Assembly (NCBI GenBank): GCA_022511465.1
Contig: JAFLRM010000004.1
Span: forward strand, 1 to 64,000
Direction: 5' to 3'
Length of the DNA: 64,000 nt
Source of the DNA: Acetatifactor sp.
Lineage (GTDB): Bacteria; Bacillota; Clostridia; Lachnospirales; Lachnospiraceae
Under the pieces are notes generated by a model. That model saw nothing but the letters and a program-made list of their open reading frames with translations, had not been told where the DNA came from and ran no database searches. Numbering within the stretch: position 1 is the stretch's first letter; each line of letters begins with the position of its first letter. Positions 8,011 through 16,717 of the stretch are shown piece by piece. Both the position numbers and the translations under genes were made by a program.

Positions 8011-8595
8011 ATGGGAAAGATTCAGGTGACAGAGGATTGTAATGGTATCAAAGGGGTGAAGGTAATTGAGCCCGCCGTGTACGGCGACGCAAGAGGCTAC
8101 TTCATGGAGACCTACAATTATAATGATTTTGCGGAAGCCGGTATCAACTGTCAATTTGTGCAGGATAATCAGTCTGCCTCCAAGAAAGGTGTGCTGCGTG
8201 GCCTGCACTTTCAGATCAATTATCCGCAGGACAAGCTGGTGCGTGTAGTGAGCGGGGAAGTGTTTGATGTGGTGGTAGACCTGCGGGAGGGTTCTGAGAC
8301 TTTCGGAAAATGGTTTGGCGTGGTGCTTTCCGCGGAGAACAAGAAGCAGCTTTTTGTGCCTAAAAACTTTGCGCATGGGTTTATTGTGCTGTCTGACTAT
8401 GCGGAATTTTGCTATAAGGTTACGGACTTCTATCATCCTAACGATGAGGGAGGTATCCTGTGGAAAGACCCGGCGATCGGTGTGGAATGGCTCATGCCGG
8501 AGGGAATGACTGAGGCGGATCTGATACTGTCCGACAAGGACACCAAGTGGGGCGGCTTGGAAGCCTATAAATCGGAGCGAGGATCTCATTTATAA
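8011..8595 (+). CDS. rfbC: dTDP-4-dehydrorhamnose 3,5-epimerase
   Basis: 194 residues from ATG 8011, which has AGAGGGA just before it; ATG 7990 would add seven residues without a good ribosome site. The protein is a cupin-type RmlC: VIEPAVYGDARGYF near the start, then SKKGVLRGLHFQ with the catalytic His, GEVFDVVVDLR, and FAHGF. It inverts C3 and C5 of dTDP-4-keto-6-deoxyglucose. It directly follows rfbA and is probably cotranscribed. The substrate-producing dehydratase RmlB is not in the window. Confidence 0.93.
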   Translation: MGKIQVTEDCNGIKGVKVIEPAVYGDARGYFMETYNYNDFAEAGINCQFVQDNQSASKKGVLRGLHFQINYPQDKLVRVVSGEVFDVVVDLREGSETFGKWFGVVLSAENKKQLFVPKNFAHGFIVLSDYAEFCYKVTDFYHPNDEGGILWKDPAIGVEWLMPEGMTEADLILSDKDTKWGGLEAYKSERGSHL

Positions 8596-8712
8596 TTCAA
8601 ATGGAAACATAGAAAGAATTTTTAGGAAAATTCAGAAAGATAATTTATCGAAATAACATTAAAGTGCCATAAATAAATAGTAGATACAAAAATCCCCTTT
8701 TACACAAATCGC

Positions 8713-9105
8713 TTATATTTCTTTCTCATACGCTTCCAACATCTTCTTCAGGCGTTTGAGTTCTTCCTTGGCTTTCTTAGTATCCTTGTTGGACTTCAAA
8801 ATGGCCACACACATGGAAGACTCGGGGATCACGTTAGAAAAACTGCTGTAATTCTCCGTGAAAGACTGAAGGATCAGTTCCTTGGAAGCTTCTGTGGGGC
8901 GGTAGGTTCTACTCAGAACCTTTCCGCTGTGGGTGACGCCAACAGCATCCACGAGACCGGAGTTTAACAGCTTGCGCAATACCGCAGAAACGGTACTCTG
9001 TGTCAGGCCGGATCCCGCGTTGACAATGTCAATGGCGGTCATAGGCTCATCGCCTTTCCATAATAGGTTTAATACATCGAGTTCTCTAGGATTCATTTGA
9101 GACAT
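8713..9105 (-). CDS. BlaI/MecI-type winged-helix repressor
   Basis: 130 residues. The N-terminal winged helix (NPRELDVLNLLWKGDEPMTAIDIV, recognition region LTQSTVSAVLRKLLNSGLV) and the helical C-terminus fit the penicillinase-repressor family, which binds TACA-TGTA type operators as a dimer. In that family a membrane sensor protease BlaR1/MecR1 usually cuts the repressor; no such gene is adjacent. A GGAGG ribosome site and a near-perfect sigma-A promoter precede it. It is divergent from manC, so it may control itself or the GDP-mannose operon. Confidence 0.7.
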   Translation of the reverse strand: MSQMNPRELDVLNLLWKGDEPMTAIDIVNAGSGLTQSTVSAVLRKLLNSGLVDAVGVTHSGKVLSRTYRPTEASKELILQSFTENYSSFSNVIPESSMCVAILKSNKDTKKAKEELKRLKKMLEAYEKEI

Positions 9106-9130
9106 ATTTTTCCCTCCAATTCAAGACATA

Positions 9131-9159
9131 ATTATAAGAGATAAATTGCCCCAAGTCAA
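9131..9159 (-). promoter_or_regulatory. Sigma-A promoter of the BlaI-type gene
   Basis: On the minus strand TTGACT is followed after exactly 17 bases by TATAAT, close to perfect consensus, 26 bases before the start codon. Confidence 0.85.
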
Positions 9160-9197
9160 TAAAGATTATCGCTTTGGATAAAATATCTTTCGAAAAT

Positions 9198-9211
9198 GTA
9201 CAGAATTGTAC
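9198..9211. promoter_or_regulatory. Candidate operator dyad for the BlaI-type repressor
   Basis: GTACAGAATTGTAC is a perfect inverted repeat of GTACA around a 4-base centre and contains TACA...TGTA, the half-sites bound by BlaI/MecI proteins. It lies in the divergent region, upstream of both promoters. The link to the repressor is inferred. Confidence 0.4.
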
Positions 9212-9352
9212 TTCAATATGGAGTAAAATGTCTACAAAATGTAATCCTTTTCAAAAATCATATAACATTATCCCGGATTAGTAAAGAGGCAAGAATGGAT
9301 TATTCATAAAAGGGACAAAACAAGGAGAACGAGAGCATAGAGCTTTTCCATA

Positions 9353-9381
9353 TTGCAAAGAAACTGGCAATACTATATAAT
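9353..9381 (+). promoter_or_regulatory. Sigma-A promoter of the GDP-mannose operon
   Basis: TTGCAA (9353-9358) and TATAAT (9376-9381) with a 17-base spacer stand 48 bases before the manC start. Confidence 0.85.
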
Positions 9382-9429
9382 AAAACCATATAAAATTGTA
9401 GCAAAATGAACATAGAAAGGTCTATACAG

Positions 9430-10746
9430 ATGAATATCATTCTTTTGTCCGGAGGAAGCGGTAAGCGTTTATGGCCGTTGTCCAACGATATCCGCTCCAA
9501 ACAATTTATTCAGATATTTCAGACGGAGGATGGGAGCTATGAGTCCATGGTACAGCGGGTGTACCGCCAGATCTGTGCGGTGGATCCGGCCGCTACGGTG
9601 ACCATTGCCACCTCCAGATCACAGGTCTCGGCGATCCACAATCAGCTGGGAGAGAAAGTGGCGGTCTGTGTGGAGCCGTGCAGGAGGGATACTTTTCCGG
9701 CGATTGCCCTGGCGACTGCCTATCTGCATGATGTGTGCGGAATCTCCGAGGAGGAGCCCGTGATAGTGTGTCCGGTGGATCCCTATGTGGAGCAGTCGTA
9801 TTTTGAGACTATAGAGGAGTTGGGGCGGCTTGCCGGAGAGGGGCAGGCCAACCTGATGCTGATGGGGATAGAGCCCACTTATCCCAGTGAGAAGTATGGC
9901 TATATCCTGCCGGCGGATCAGGAGAAGATCAGCCGGGTGAGCACTTTTAAGGAAAAGCCGGATGCGGAGACGGCCAGGGACTATATCCGTCAGGGAGCTC
10001 TGTGGAATGGGGGAGTGTTCGCCTACCGGCTGAAATATGTGCTTAAGAAAGCGCATGAGCTGATTGATTTTACGGATTACGAAGATCTGTATGCAAAGTA
10101 TGACACATTGACTAAGATCAGTTTTGACTATGCTGTGGTGGAGAAAGAGAGCGACATTCAAGTGTTGCGTTATGCCGGTGAATGGAAGGATCTGGGCACC
10201 TGGAACACGCTTACGGAGGCGATGGAGGGTCCCAGTGTAGGCGAGACACTCATGAATGAAACCTGCGAGAATGTACATGTGATCAACGAGTTGGACGTGC
10301 CGATCCTGTGTATGGGCTTAAAGGATGTGGTGGTCTCCGCCAGCCCGGAGGGAATCTTAGTGTCGGACAAGGAGCAGTCCAGCTATATCAAACCTTTTGT
10401 GGATCAGCTGGATAATAAGGTCATGTTTGCCGAGAAATCATGGGGAAGCTTCCGCGTAGTGAATATTGAGGAAGAAAGTATGACGATCAAGGTGACGCTT
10501 CGCCCCGGGCATCGCATGAATTATCACAGTCATGAGAGGCGGGATGAGGTGTGGACGATCATTTCCGGAGAGGGAAGGACGATCGTGGACGGAATGGAGC
10601 AGCCGGTGCAGGCGGGAGATGTGATCACCATGCAGGCGGGCTGTAAGCATACGATCATTGCGGATACGGAACTCAAAGTGATAGAGGTACAGCTGGGTAA
10701 GGAGATAAGCGTCCATGACAAGCAAAAATTTGAGCTGGATGAATGA
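9430..10746 (+). CDS. manC: Mannose-1-phosphate guanylyltransferase with C-terminal cupin
   Basis: 438 residues from ATG 9430, preceded by AGAAAGG at nine bases; ATG 9406 lacks a ribosome site. The enzyme makes GDP-mannose from GTP and mannose-1-phosphate. LLSGGSGKRLWPLS is the nucleotide-binding motif and FKEKP the second signature. From about residue 330 there is the cupin domain of type-II mannose phosphate isomerases (YHSHERRDEVW, GDVITM), so the protein has the two-domain form; whether the cupin is active is unclear because a separate ManA follows. It heads the manC-manA-gmd operon. Confidence 0.92.
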   Translation: MNIILLSGGSGKRLWPLSNDIRSKQFIQIFQTEDGSYESMVQRVYRQICAVDPAATVTIATSRSQVSAIHNQLGEKVAVCVEPCRRDTFPAIALATAYLHDVCGISEEEPVIVCPVDPYVEQSYFETIEELGRLAGEGQANLMLMGIEPTYPSEKYGYILPADQEKISRVSTFKEKPDAETARDYIRQGALWNGGVFAYRLKYVLKKAHELIDFTDYEDLYAKYDTLTKISFDYAVVEKESDIQVLRYAGEWKDLGTWNTLTEAMEGPSVGETLMNETCENVHVINELDVPILCMGLKDVVVSASPEGILVSDKEQSSYIKPFVDQLDNKVMFAEKSWGSFRVVNIEEESMTIKVTLRPGHRMNYHSHERRDEVWTIISGEGRTIVDGMEQPVQAGDVITMQAGCKHTIIADTELKVIEVQLGKEISVHDKQKFELDE

Positions 10747-11719
10747 GCCTTTCCTGCTTAAGCCGGCCGGCAAGGATTATCTATGGGGCGGCAAACGTCT
10801 GAACAACGATTTTGACAAACGGATTCCCATGGAACCGCTGGCGGAGACTTGGGAGTGTTCCACCCATCCGGACGGCCCCAGTGTAGTGGCGGGCGGTGTA
10901 TATGCCGGACAAACGTTGACGGAAGTGCTCAAAGAGCATCCGGAGTATCTGGGAACCCATCCCAGAACCAAGGACGAGCTGCCTATTTTGATCAAGCTGA
11001 TCGATGCGGACAAGGATCTGTCCGTGCAGGTACATCCGGACGACGACTACGCCAGAGAACATGAGAACGGTTCTCTTGGCAAGACGGAGATGTGGTATGT
11101 GATGGATGCGGCACCGGATGCAAAGCTGATCTACGGGTTCCGGCGTGATATGAGGGAAGAAACCCTGCGAGAGAGCCTTAGGGATGGCACTGTTGGGAAA
11201 TATCTGCAGAAAGTCCCGGTGCAAAAAGATGATGTATTTTATATAGAGGCGGGAACGGTGCACGCCATTGGTGCGGGGGCGCTGATCGCGGAGATTCAGG
11301 AAAATTCCAATCTGACCTACCGTCTGTACGATTACGGGCGGGTAGACAGGGACGGGAAGCCACGCCCGCTGCATGTAGATAAGGCGCTTCAGGTGGCCAA
11401 TCTGCGCGGGAGTGCAGAGCCCAGGCAGCCCATGCGCGTGCTGCGCTACAGCAGGGGCTGTGCCATAGAACTGCTCTGTAGGTGTCGATATTTTCAGGTG
11501 GAGAGACTTTTGCTCAATACGGCACACAGAGAGTGTGGAGTGGGACTGCAGACCCAGAGCAATTCCTTTCAGGCGTTGCTTTGTACGGACGGAGCCGGAC
11601 GATTGGTCTGGGGGAGACAAGAGATTGCCTTTCGAAGAGGGGACTGTATCTTTGTTCCTGCGGACTCGGCGCCTCTCACACTATGGGGAAAGGCTCAGCT
11701 TTTAAAGGTGGGCTGTTGA
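10715..11719 (+). CDS. manA: Class I mannose-6-phosphate isomerase
   Basis: 334 residues. It interconverts fructose-6-phosphate and mannose-6-phosphate and so feeds ManC. Zinc-site motifs are visible: [17 protein letters not shown] and [18 protein letters not shown] lies well placed before ATG 10715, which overlaps the end of manC by 32 bases; ATG 10739, overlapping by 8, is a possible alternative. The tight overlap indicates coupled translation with manC. No phosphomannomutase (manB) is present in the window. Confidence 0.9.
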   Translation: MTSKNLSWMNEPFLLKPAGKDYLWGGKRLNNDFDKRIPMEPLAETWECSTHPDGPSVVAGGVYAGQTLTEVLKEHPEYLGTHPRTKDELPILIKLIDADKDLSVQVHPDDDYAREHENGSLGKTEMWYVMDAAPDAKLIYGFRRDMREETLRESLRDGTVGKYLQKVPVQKDDVFYIEAGTVHAIGAGALIAEIQENSNLTYRLYDYGRVDRDGKPRPLHVDKALQVANLRGSAEPRQPMRVLRYSRGCAIELLCRCRYFQVERLLLNTAHRECGVGLQTQSNSFQALLCTDGAGRLVWGRQEIAFRRGDCIFVPADSAPLTLWGKAQLLKVGC

Positions 11720-11756
11720 TACATTGATTCTAATAAAAGAAAAGGTGGACGATAAA

Positions 11757-12806
11757 ATGAAAAAGGCACTGATCACAGGAATTACAGGGCAGGACGGCTC
11801 TTATCTTGCAGAGTTTCTGCTGGAGAAAGGATATGAGGTACACGGCATTACCAGAAGATCCTCCTTTCCCAACACGGCGCGGATTGACCATCTGATCGCG
11901 AAAAATGCAATAACGCTGCACGATGGGGATCTGACGGACTCCTCCTCGCTTCTGCGTATCATCAGCACAACCCAGCCGGACGAGATTTACAATCTGGCTG
12001 CACAGTCACATGTTCAAGTGTCCTTTGACGTGCCGGAATATTCCGGCGAGGTGGACGCGATCGGCGTACTGCGTGTGCTGGAAGCGGTTCGCATTCTGGG
12101 GCTGACTGAGAAGACAAGAATTTATCAGGCATCCACCTCGGAGCTGTACGGCAAGGTGGAGGAGCTTCCCCAGAGGGAGACAACTCCTTTTCATCCCTAC
12201 AGCCCCTATGCCGTGGCAAAGCAGTATGGCTTCTGGATCGTGAAAGAGTACCGGGAGGCCTACGGAATGTTTGCGGTAAACGGTATCCTCTTTAACCATG
12301 AGTCGGAGAGGAGAGGCGAAAATTTTGTCACCAGAAAGATCACCCGGGCGGCAGGGCGCATTGCAGAAGGGATTCAGGATCATCTGGAGCTGGGCAACCT
12401 GGAGTCCAAGAGGGACTGGGGCTATGCCAAGGATTATGTGGAGTGCATGTGGATGATGCTGCAGCATGATACCCCGGAGGATTTTGTCATTGCCACCGGA
12501 GAGCAGCATACGGTGAGAGATTTTACGGAAAGGGCCTTTCGCGCCAATGGAATAGAGCTTCGCTGGGAGGGCACCGGCGCTGACGAGAAAGGTTATGACA
12601 AGGCTACCGGCAAAATGCTGGTGTGTGTGAATGCTGCATGGCTGCGCCCCACTGACGTGGACAACCTGTGGGGAGATCCGTCTAAGGCGAAAGAGGTGCT
12701 TGGCTGGAACCCACAGAAGACCGGCTACGAGGAACTGGTGCGTATCATGGCCGAGCATGACAGAGAGTTGGCGAAGCGCGAGGCAAAGCTGCAGGAAAAG
12801 CATTAA
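11757..12806 (+). CDS. gmd: GDP-mannose 4,6-dehydratase
   Basis: 349 residues from ATG 11757, which has AAGGTGG eight bases before it. It converts GDP-mannose to GDP-4-keto-6-deoxymannose. The Rossmann motif is [14 protein letters not shown]; the catalytic S/T-Y-K set appears as STSELYG and [13 protein letters not shown] is typical of the family. Next-step enzymes (Fcl for GDP-fucose, Rmd for GDP-rhamnose, Per for perosamine) are not beside it. The aminotransferase at 24077 could in principle act on this keto sugar, though it looks more like enzymes acting on dTDP-sugars. Confidence 0.95.
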   Translation: MKKALITGITGQDGSYLAEFLLEKGYEVHGITRRSSFPNTARIDHLIAKNAITLHDGDLTDSSSLLRIISTTQPDEIYNLAAQSHVQVSFDVPEYSGEVDAIGVLRVLEAVRILGLTEKTRIYQASTSELYGKVEELPQRETTPFHPYSPYAVAKQYGFWIVKEYREAYGMFAVNGILFNHESERRGENFVTRKITRAAGRIAEGIQDHLELGNLESKRDWGYAKDYVECMWMMLQHDTPEDFVIATGEQHTVRDFTERAFRANGIELRWEGTGADEKGYDKATGKMLVCVNAAWLRPTDVDNLWGDPSKAKEVLGWNPQKTGYEELVRIMAEHDRELAKREAKLQEKH

Positions 12807-12825
12807 ACAGGTGCAGGAGGCTTAT

Positions 12826-14115
12826 ATGGCGCGATCAAACCATGTGATGACGAAAAAGGATAACTATGTAGACGGTATCTTTTTTGTACTGCTGCTTGTT
12901 GCGGTCTCGGCGTTGACGTTTATCCTTTTTTACCGCCAGGCGATTTACTGTTGGGAGAGCGGGAGCCCCTATCCCTCGGATATGAAGGCTTATATTTTAG
13001 AGATGCAGGGATTGGACAGTGGTTATAGTTTTCCCTATCCCATTTTTTTTAAGGTGGGAGCGTTTTTTCATCTGTTTGTGGATGCTAATCTGTCGGTGGC
13101 TCTGGCGACTATGCTGCTAAATGCGCTTGCCATTCTTTTGACGAAGCTTGCAATGGATCACTTGGTGCTGGACAGCCTGGAGACGGCTTTTCCGGGGAGA
13201 AGGTGGCTGGCCGGTATCATAGTTAGTGTGGCTGTAGTCTCGCTTTTCTTTGTATCCATGCTGTTTCCGCCGGAAGGCATCTATCTGCCGGGAATCCAAT
13301 TTCATTATCTGGGAGTGTTTACCGGCAATCCATTCCACAATGCAACCTATATAGCCGCCAGGCCCTTTGCGATCCTGGCCTTTTTGTGGTATATAAAACT
13401 GCTTGATCTTTATGAGGAGGGTTTTCGCGGCAATTGGAGGGATTATCTACTGTTTTCCCTGTTCTTGCTCTTAACTACCATGACGAAGCCCAGCTTCACC
13501 ATTGTGCTGGTGGGAGTGGCGGGGCTGATCATGATCTACCGGTTGGTGCGTGCGCGGTTTCACAATTTTGTGCCAACACTTCAGCTGGGGATCTGCTTTG
13601 TCCCTACTTTTTTAGATCTGCTCTACCAGTATCGGGGAGTGTTTGTTCCGGAGGAAGGAGCGGAGGGCGGAATCGGCTTTTCTTTTGGCGAGGTGTGGGG
13701 GCTTTATTGCAGCAATATTCCCCTTGCAGTCTGCCTGGCCGTGGGTTTTCCCATCCTGGTGTTCTTGCTGCACTGGAGAGAGTGGAGATCGGACACATTC
13801 TACCGTTTTTCCTGGCAAGTTTACGGGATGAGCTTTGCCATGGCTTTTTTCCTGTATGAGAAAGGATTTCGCAAACCGGATTTTAATTTTGCATGGGGTT
13901 ATTTGTACGGTATCTTTTTTGCCTTTTTGGGAGCGCTGGTTTTCTTGTTGAAGGATACTGCGAGATTGTTTGAGGCGGGGGAAGATACCGGCACGGTCAG
14001 AGTGGGGAGATTCTACAAGGTCTGTGTGTGCGCGGAGTGGTTGGCCTATCTGTGGCATTTGGCTTGTGGTTTGTACTACTTCTGGAAAATTTTTAATGGA
14101 CAAATGTATTATTGA
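12826..14115 (+). CDS. Multispanning membrane protein, GT-C-like (paralog of the one at 25190)
   Basis: 429 residues from ATG 12826, which has GCAGGAGG five bases upstream; about ten membrane segments. It shares landmarks with the protein at 25190: an early external loop SDMKAYI then FPYPIFF, TKPSFTIVLV in the middle, and EKGFRKP-NFAWGYLYGIFF near the end. The acidic residue in the first external loop is the place of the catalytic Asp in GT-C glycosyltransferases, so a polyprenyl-phosphate-sugar transferase is the best guess. It closes the manC operon. No named family is recalled. Confidence 0.55.
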   Translation: MARSNHVMTKKDNYVDGIFFVLLLVAVSALTFILFYRQAIYCWESGSPYPSDMKAYILEMQGLDSGYSFPYPIFFKVGAFFHLFVDANLSVALATMLLNALAILLTKLAMDHLVLDSLETAFPGRRWLAGIIVSVAVVSLFFVSMLFPPEGIYLPGIQFHYLGVFTGNPFHNATYIAARPFAILAFLWYIKLLDLYEEGFRGNWRDYLLFSLFLLLTTMTKPSFTIVLVGVAGLIMIYRLVRARFHNFVPTLQLGICFVPTFLDLLYQYRGVFVPEEGAEGGIGFSFGEVWGLYCSNIPLAVCLAVGFPILVFLLHWREWRSDTFYRFSWQVYGMSFAMAFFLYEKGFRKPDFNFAWGYLYGIFFAFLGALVFLLKDTARLFEAGEDTGTVRVGRFYKVCVCAEWLAYLWHLACGLYYFWKIFNGQMYY

Positions 14116-14148
14116 CGGAGGAGCAGAACCTATTTGGGCGGGAAATAT

Positions 14149-14177
14149 TTGTATTTCTGAGGACAATATGCTATGAT
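14149..14177 (+). promoter_or_regulatory. Sigma-A promoter of pseB-like gene
   Basis: TTGTAT (14149-14154) and TATGAT (14172-14177) are 17 bases apart, 45 bases before the start codon. Confidence 0.65.
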
Positions 14178-14221
14178 AGATGTGAACGCCGTATAGAAAA
14201 TGGCGCGAAAGAGAGGTCACT

Positions 14222-15214
14222 ATGTTAAATAATAAATCTATTTTAGTTACCGGAGGAACAGGAAGTTTCGGAAAGGCGTTTACCAGATATGTGCTGGAGC
14301 ACTATGAGCCCAAGAAGATCATCATCTATTCCCGGGATGAATTCAAGCAGTTCCTCATGCAGAATGAATTTAAGGAACACGCATCCAAACTGAGATTTTT
14401 TATAGGTGATGTGCGTGACAGAGAGAGATTGACCAGAGCGTTGGAGGGCGTGGATTACGTGGTGCACGCAGCTGCGTTAAAGCAGGTGCCCGCCTGTGAG
14501 TACAATCCTGCGGAGGCCATCAAGACCAATATAGGTGGTGCTCAGAATGTGATAGATGCCTGTCTGGATACCGGTGTCAGAAAAGTGGTGGCACTTTCCA
14601 CGGACAAGGCAGTGAACCCTGTGAACCTGTATGGTGGCACGAAGCTGGTGTCGGACAAGCTGTTTATCGCAGCCAACGCCTACGCGGGCTCAAAGGATAT
14701 CAGTTTTTCCATTGTGCGCTACGGAAATGTGGCGGGAAGTCGGGGCTCCGTGATCCCTTTCTTCCAAAATATGATCCAGGACGGTGTGGCTGTACTTCCG
14801 ATCACGGACTATCGCATGACTCGTTTCTGGATCAGTCTGCGGGAGGGCGTGGAGCTGGTGATCAAGGCATTGGAAGAGGCAAAAGGGGGCGAGACATTTA
14901 TCTCCAAGATTCCGTCTTTCAAGATCACGGATCTGGCGGAAGCCATGCTGCCGGGATGTGAGACTACAGAAGTTGGTATCCGTGAGGGTGAAAAGCTCCA
15001 TGAGATCATGGTGACGGTGGAGGATTCTCCGACTACCTACGAGTATGACAAGCACTTTATCGTATATCCTCAGATGGTGTGGAGTGAGAGCAAGAGGGTC
15101 GAGCCTACTGGCAAGCGTGTGCCGGATGGCTTTTCCTACAGCTCCGATAACAACACATGGTGGTTGACCGTGGAGGAGATTCGTGAGCGTCTGAAAGAAG
15201 TTGATATTCATTGA
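14222..15214 (+). CDS. pseB: UDP-GlcNAc 4,6-dehydratase, PseB/FlaA1 type
   Basis: 330 residues, the length of the short soluble inverting dehydratases. It should turn UDP-GlcNAc into a UDP-2-acetamido-4-keto-2,6-dideoxyhexose. VTGGTGSFG is the NAD(P) site; HAAALKQVP and NPAEAIKTN are hallmarks of this subfamily; YGGTK is the Y-x-x-x-K. It has its own promoter. In other bacteria PseB starts pseudaminic acid synthesis for flagellin or capsule, but PseG, PseF and PseI are not in the window, so the product may be a simpler amino sugar such as FucNAc or QuiNAc. Confidence 0.88.
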   Translation: MLNNKSILVTGGTGSFGKAFTRYVLEHYEPKKIIIYSRDEFKQFLMQNEFKEHASKLRFFIGDVRDRERLTRALEGVDYVVHAAALKQVPACEYNPAEAIKTNIGGAQNVIDACLDTGVRKVVALSTDKAVNPVNLYGGTKLVSDKLFIAANAYAGSKDISFSIVRYGNVAGSRGSVIPFFQNMIQDGVAVLPITDYRMTRFWISLREGVELVIKALEEAKGGETFISKIPSFKITDLAEAMLPGCETTEVGIREGEKLHEIMVTVEDSPTTYEYDKHFIVYPQMVWSESKRVEPTGKRVPDGFSYSSDNNTWWLTVEEIRERLKEVDIH

Positions 15215-16717
15215 TCATTTGGACAGCATATCCGAAAGCTTTTCGATGATATGCTGTCCATAAGTATATCTGAGGGACACATTTGGATGACAGCCGTCTT
15301 CCAGATAGAGCCCGTGATTTTCGTTGGTGATCCCAAAGTCTACATAATTATTCATGCAGTCCAGATCTAATTCTTCTGACAACGCCAGCACGGCGTCCAC
15401 ATAGTCTGTCATTTGTCCTCCCACATCGCTGTTGATGTCTTTTCCGGCTCCGAAATAGCTGGTGAAATTAGGGGTTGCAAGAATGATCTTGCAATCCGGA
15501 TAAACCTCACGCAATTTTCCCACCGCCAGACGGATACTACCCATATAAGTATAGGGGTCGAGCGGATCGCTGGAGGAGATGGGCATGCCAAAAAAGTAAT
15601 CATTGAGCCCGTAATTAATAATAAAACAGAGATTTTCTGTATGCTCTGTCTGATAGGCACTGATACCAAAGTAGGGGCTGGCAGATTCCTCAAAGGAACT
15701 GTTGTCCCCTGCCAGAAAAGCGTCCACGATCGTGTTTAGCGTATGAACCTTTGGGTTTCGATTGCCGCAGGCACTGGTACCGCCAAGGCCCAGATTGTAG
15801 GTGTGTGCGCCGCTCAGCCCGGCTACCACTCCGGGGATGGAGAGAGAATTATGATAGTTGCCGATCGGACTGTCCCCAAAGAAAACGATGGAGTAGTCCG
15901 AGTAATCCGGATAAACTGTGGGAGGTGTCTGCACAAGAGCAGTCATCTGGGTGAAGCGTTCTTCCATATTGTCCGGTGTCAGGGCGTAATGGTCATCCTG
16001 AAACGTGAACGTCAAAATGGTATGTGCGATATCCGGTTTGCAGGCGCTATTGTTGTCATAGTTTCCGGGATTGGCGATCAGCCATTCTTCATATCCCACA
16101 AAATAAATAACAACATTGTCATGGGGAGTGTAGAGATTTACAAGGTTGCGGTAAGCGGTGATAAGCTCCTCATATTCTTTGTCGGACAAAGCTTGCAGAT
16201 GATCCAGCGGGTAACTGGGCAATAAAAGCTCAAAATGTGTGTCAGGGTAGGATTGCACATAGTCTGTCAGATAGCTTGCGTAGTCCCTGATGTAGAGGGA
16301 GGCGTGATGACCGTATAGGCCGCTGATGGCGTAGGGATCCAGACCGATATAGACGGCGGACAGATTGGCATTGTGGGAAAACCCATGCTCCAAATAGTCG
16401 CCGATATCCGACAGGTTTTCAAAGGTGTGGAAAGCCTGTGCGGTGGGAATGGCACGGTAATAGTTGAAGTCTTCCGCGTCAAAGACTTTCGGTGTATACA
16501 TGGACAGGAGAAGTCCGTCGTAGTTTTCCTCGGACAGGGCGGCGATATCCGCCTTCCGCACCTCGTCAAAACGGAAGTGGTGAGTCCGCCTGTCAAACAG
16601 GAATAGGACAAGGATCCCAGCTGCAGCACAGAGGAGAAGAAGACAGAGAAAGATTTTCATTTTCCGCTTATTTTTTGGTAGTGTCTCAGATCCGAAATTT
16701 ACCTTATTGTCCCTCAT
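15215..16717 (-). CDS. Membrane-anchored SGNH/GDSL hydrolase
   Basis: 500 residues. One N-terminal membrane segment (about 21-40) anchors an external protein. The second half is an SGNH hydrolase: GDS with S283, the glycine block GLGGTSA near 310, GLND with N372, and DGCH with D474 and H477, all the catalytic positions being present. Such enzymes remove or transfer acyl (often acetyl) groups on surface glycans. The region between the anchor and GDS (50-260) has no family I know. It is the second gene of a minus-strand pair, overlapping the GT-C-like gene by 14 bases, so both probably act on the same surface polymer. Its stop abuts that of pseB. Confidence 0.8.
   Translation of the reverse strand: MRDNKVNFGSETLPKNKRKMKIFLCLLLLCAAAGILVLFLFDRRTHHFRFDEVRKADIAALSEENYDGLLLSMYTPKVFDAEDFNYYRAIPTAQAFHTFENLSDIGDYLEHGFSHNANLSAVYIGLDPYAISGLYGHHASLYIRDYASYLTDYVQSYPDTHFELLLPSYPLDHLQALSDKEYEELITAYRNLVNLYTPHDNVVIYFVGYEEWLIANPGNYDNNSACKPDIAHTILTFTFQDDHYALTPDNMEERFTQMTALVQTPPTVYPDYSDYSIVFFGDSPIGNYHNSLSIPGVVAGLSGAHTYNLGLGGTSACGNRNPKVHTLNTIVDAFLAGDNSSFEESASPYFGISAYQTEHTENLCFIINYGLNDYFFGMPISSSDPLDPYTYMGSIRLAVGKLREVYPDCKIILATPNFTSYFGAGKDINSDVGGQMTDYVDAVLALSEELDLDCMNNYVDFGITNENHGLYLEDGCHPNVSLRYTYGQHIIEKLSDMLSK
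15221..15259. terminator. Long hairpin at the zero-gap convergent junction
   Basis: GGACAGCATATC (15221-15232) pairs perfectly with 15248-15259, and the loop adds an inner CGAAA/TTTCG stem, for about 17 pairs with a 2-base bulge. It lies within the last codons of the SGNH gene and just past the pseB stop. No T run follows on either strand, so it may work as an RNA end or stability element for the pseB transcript rather than as a classical terminator. Confidence 0.5.

Larger units (their letters stand above)
9106..9429. other. Divergent control region between the BlaI-type gene and manC
   Basis: 324 bases without a gene. It holds one promoter for each direction (9131-9159 minus, 9353-9381 plus) and a dyad at 9198-9211; the rest is AT-rich spacer in which I see no other signal. 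Confidence 0.7.

Noticed and set aside
8596..8712. Terminator between convergent rfbC and the BlaI-type gene
   Set aside because: Only a 5-bp GATAA/TTATC repeat is seen; too weak to call.
9619..10278. Long open frame antisense to manC
   Set aside because: It lies fully opposite a strongly recognised enzyme, has no ribosome site and a composition set by manC codons. The same applies to antisense frames over rfbC, manA, gmd, pfkA, argF and flgK.
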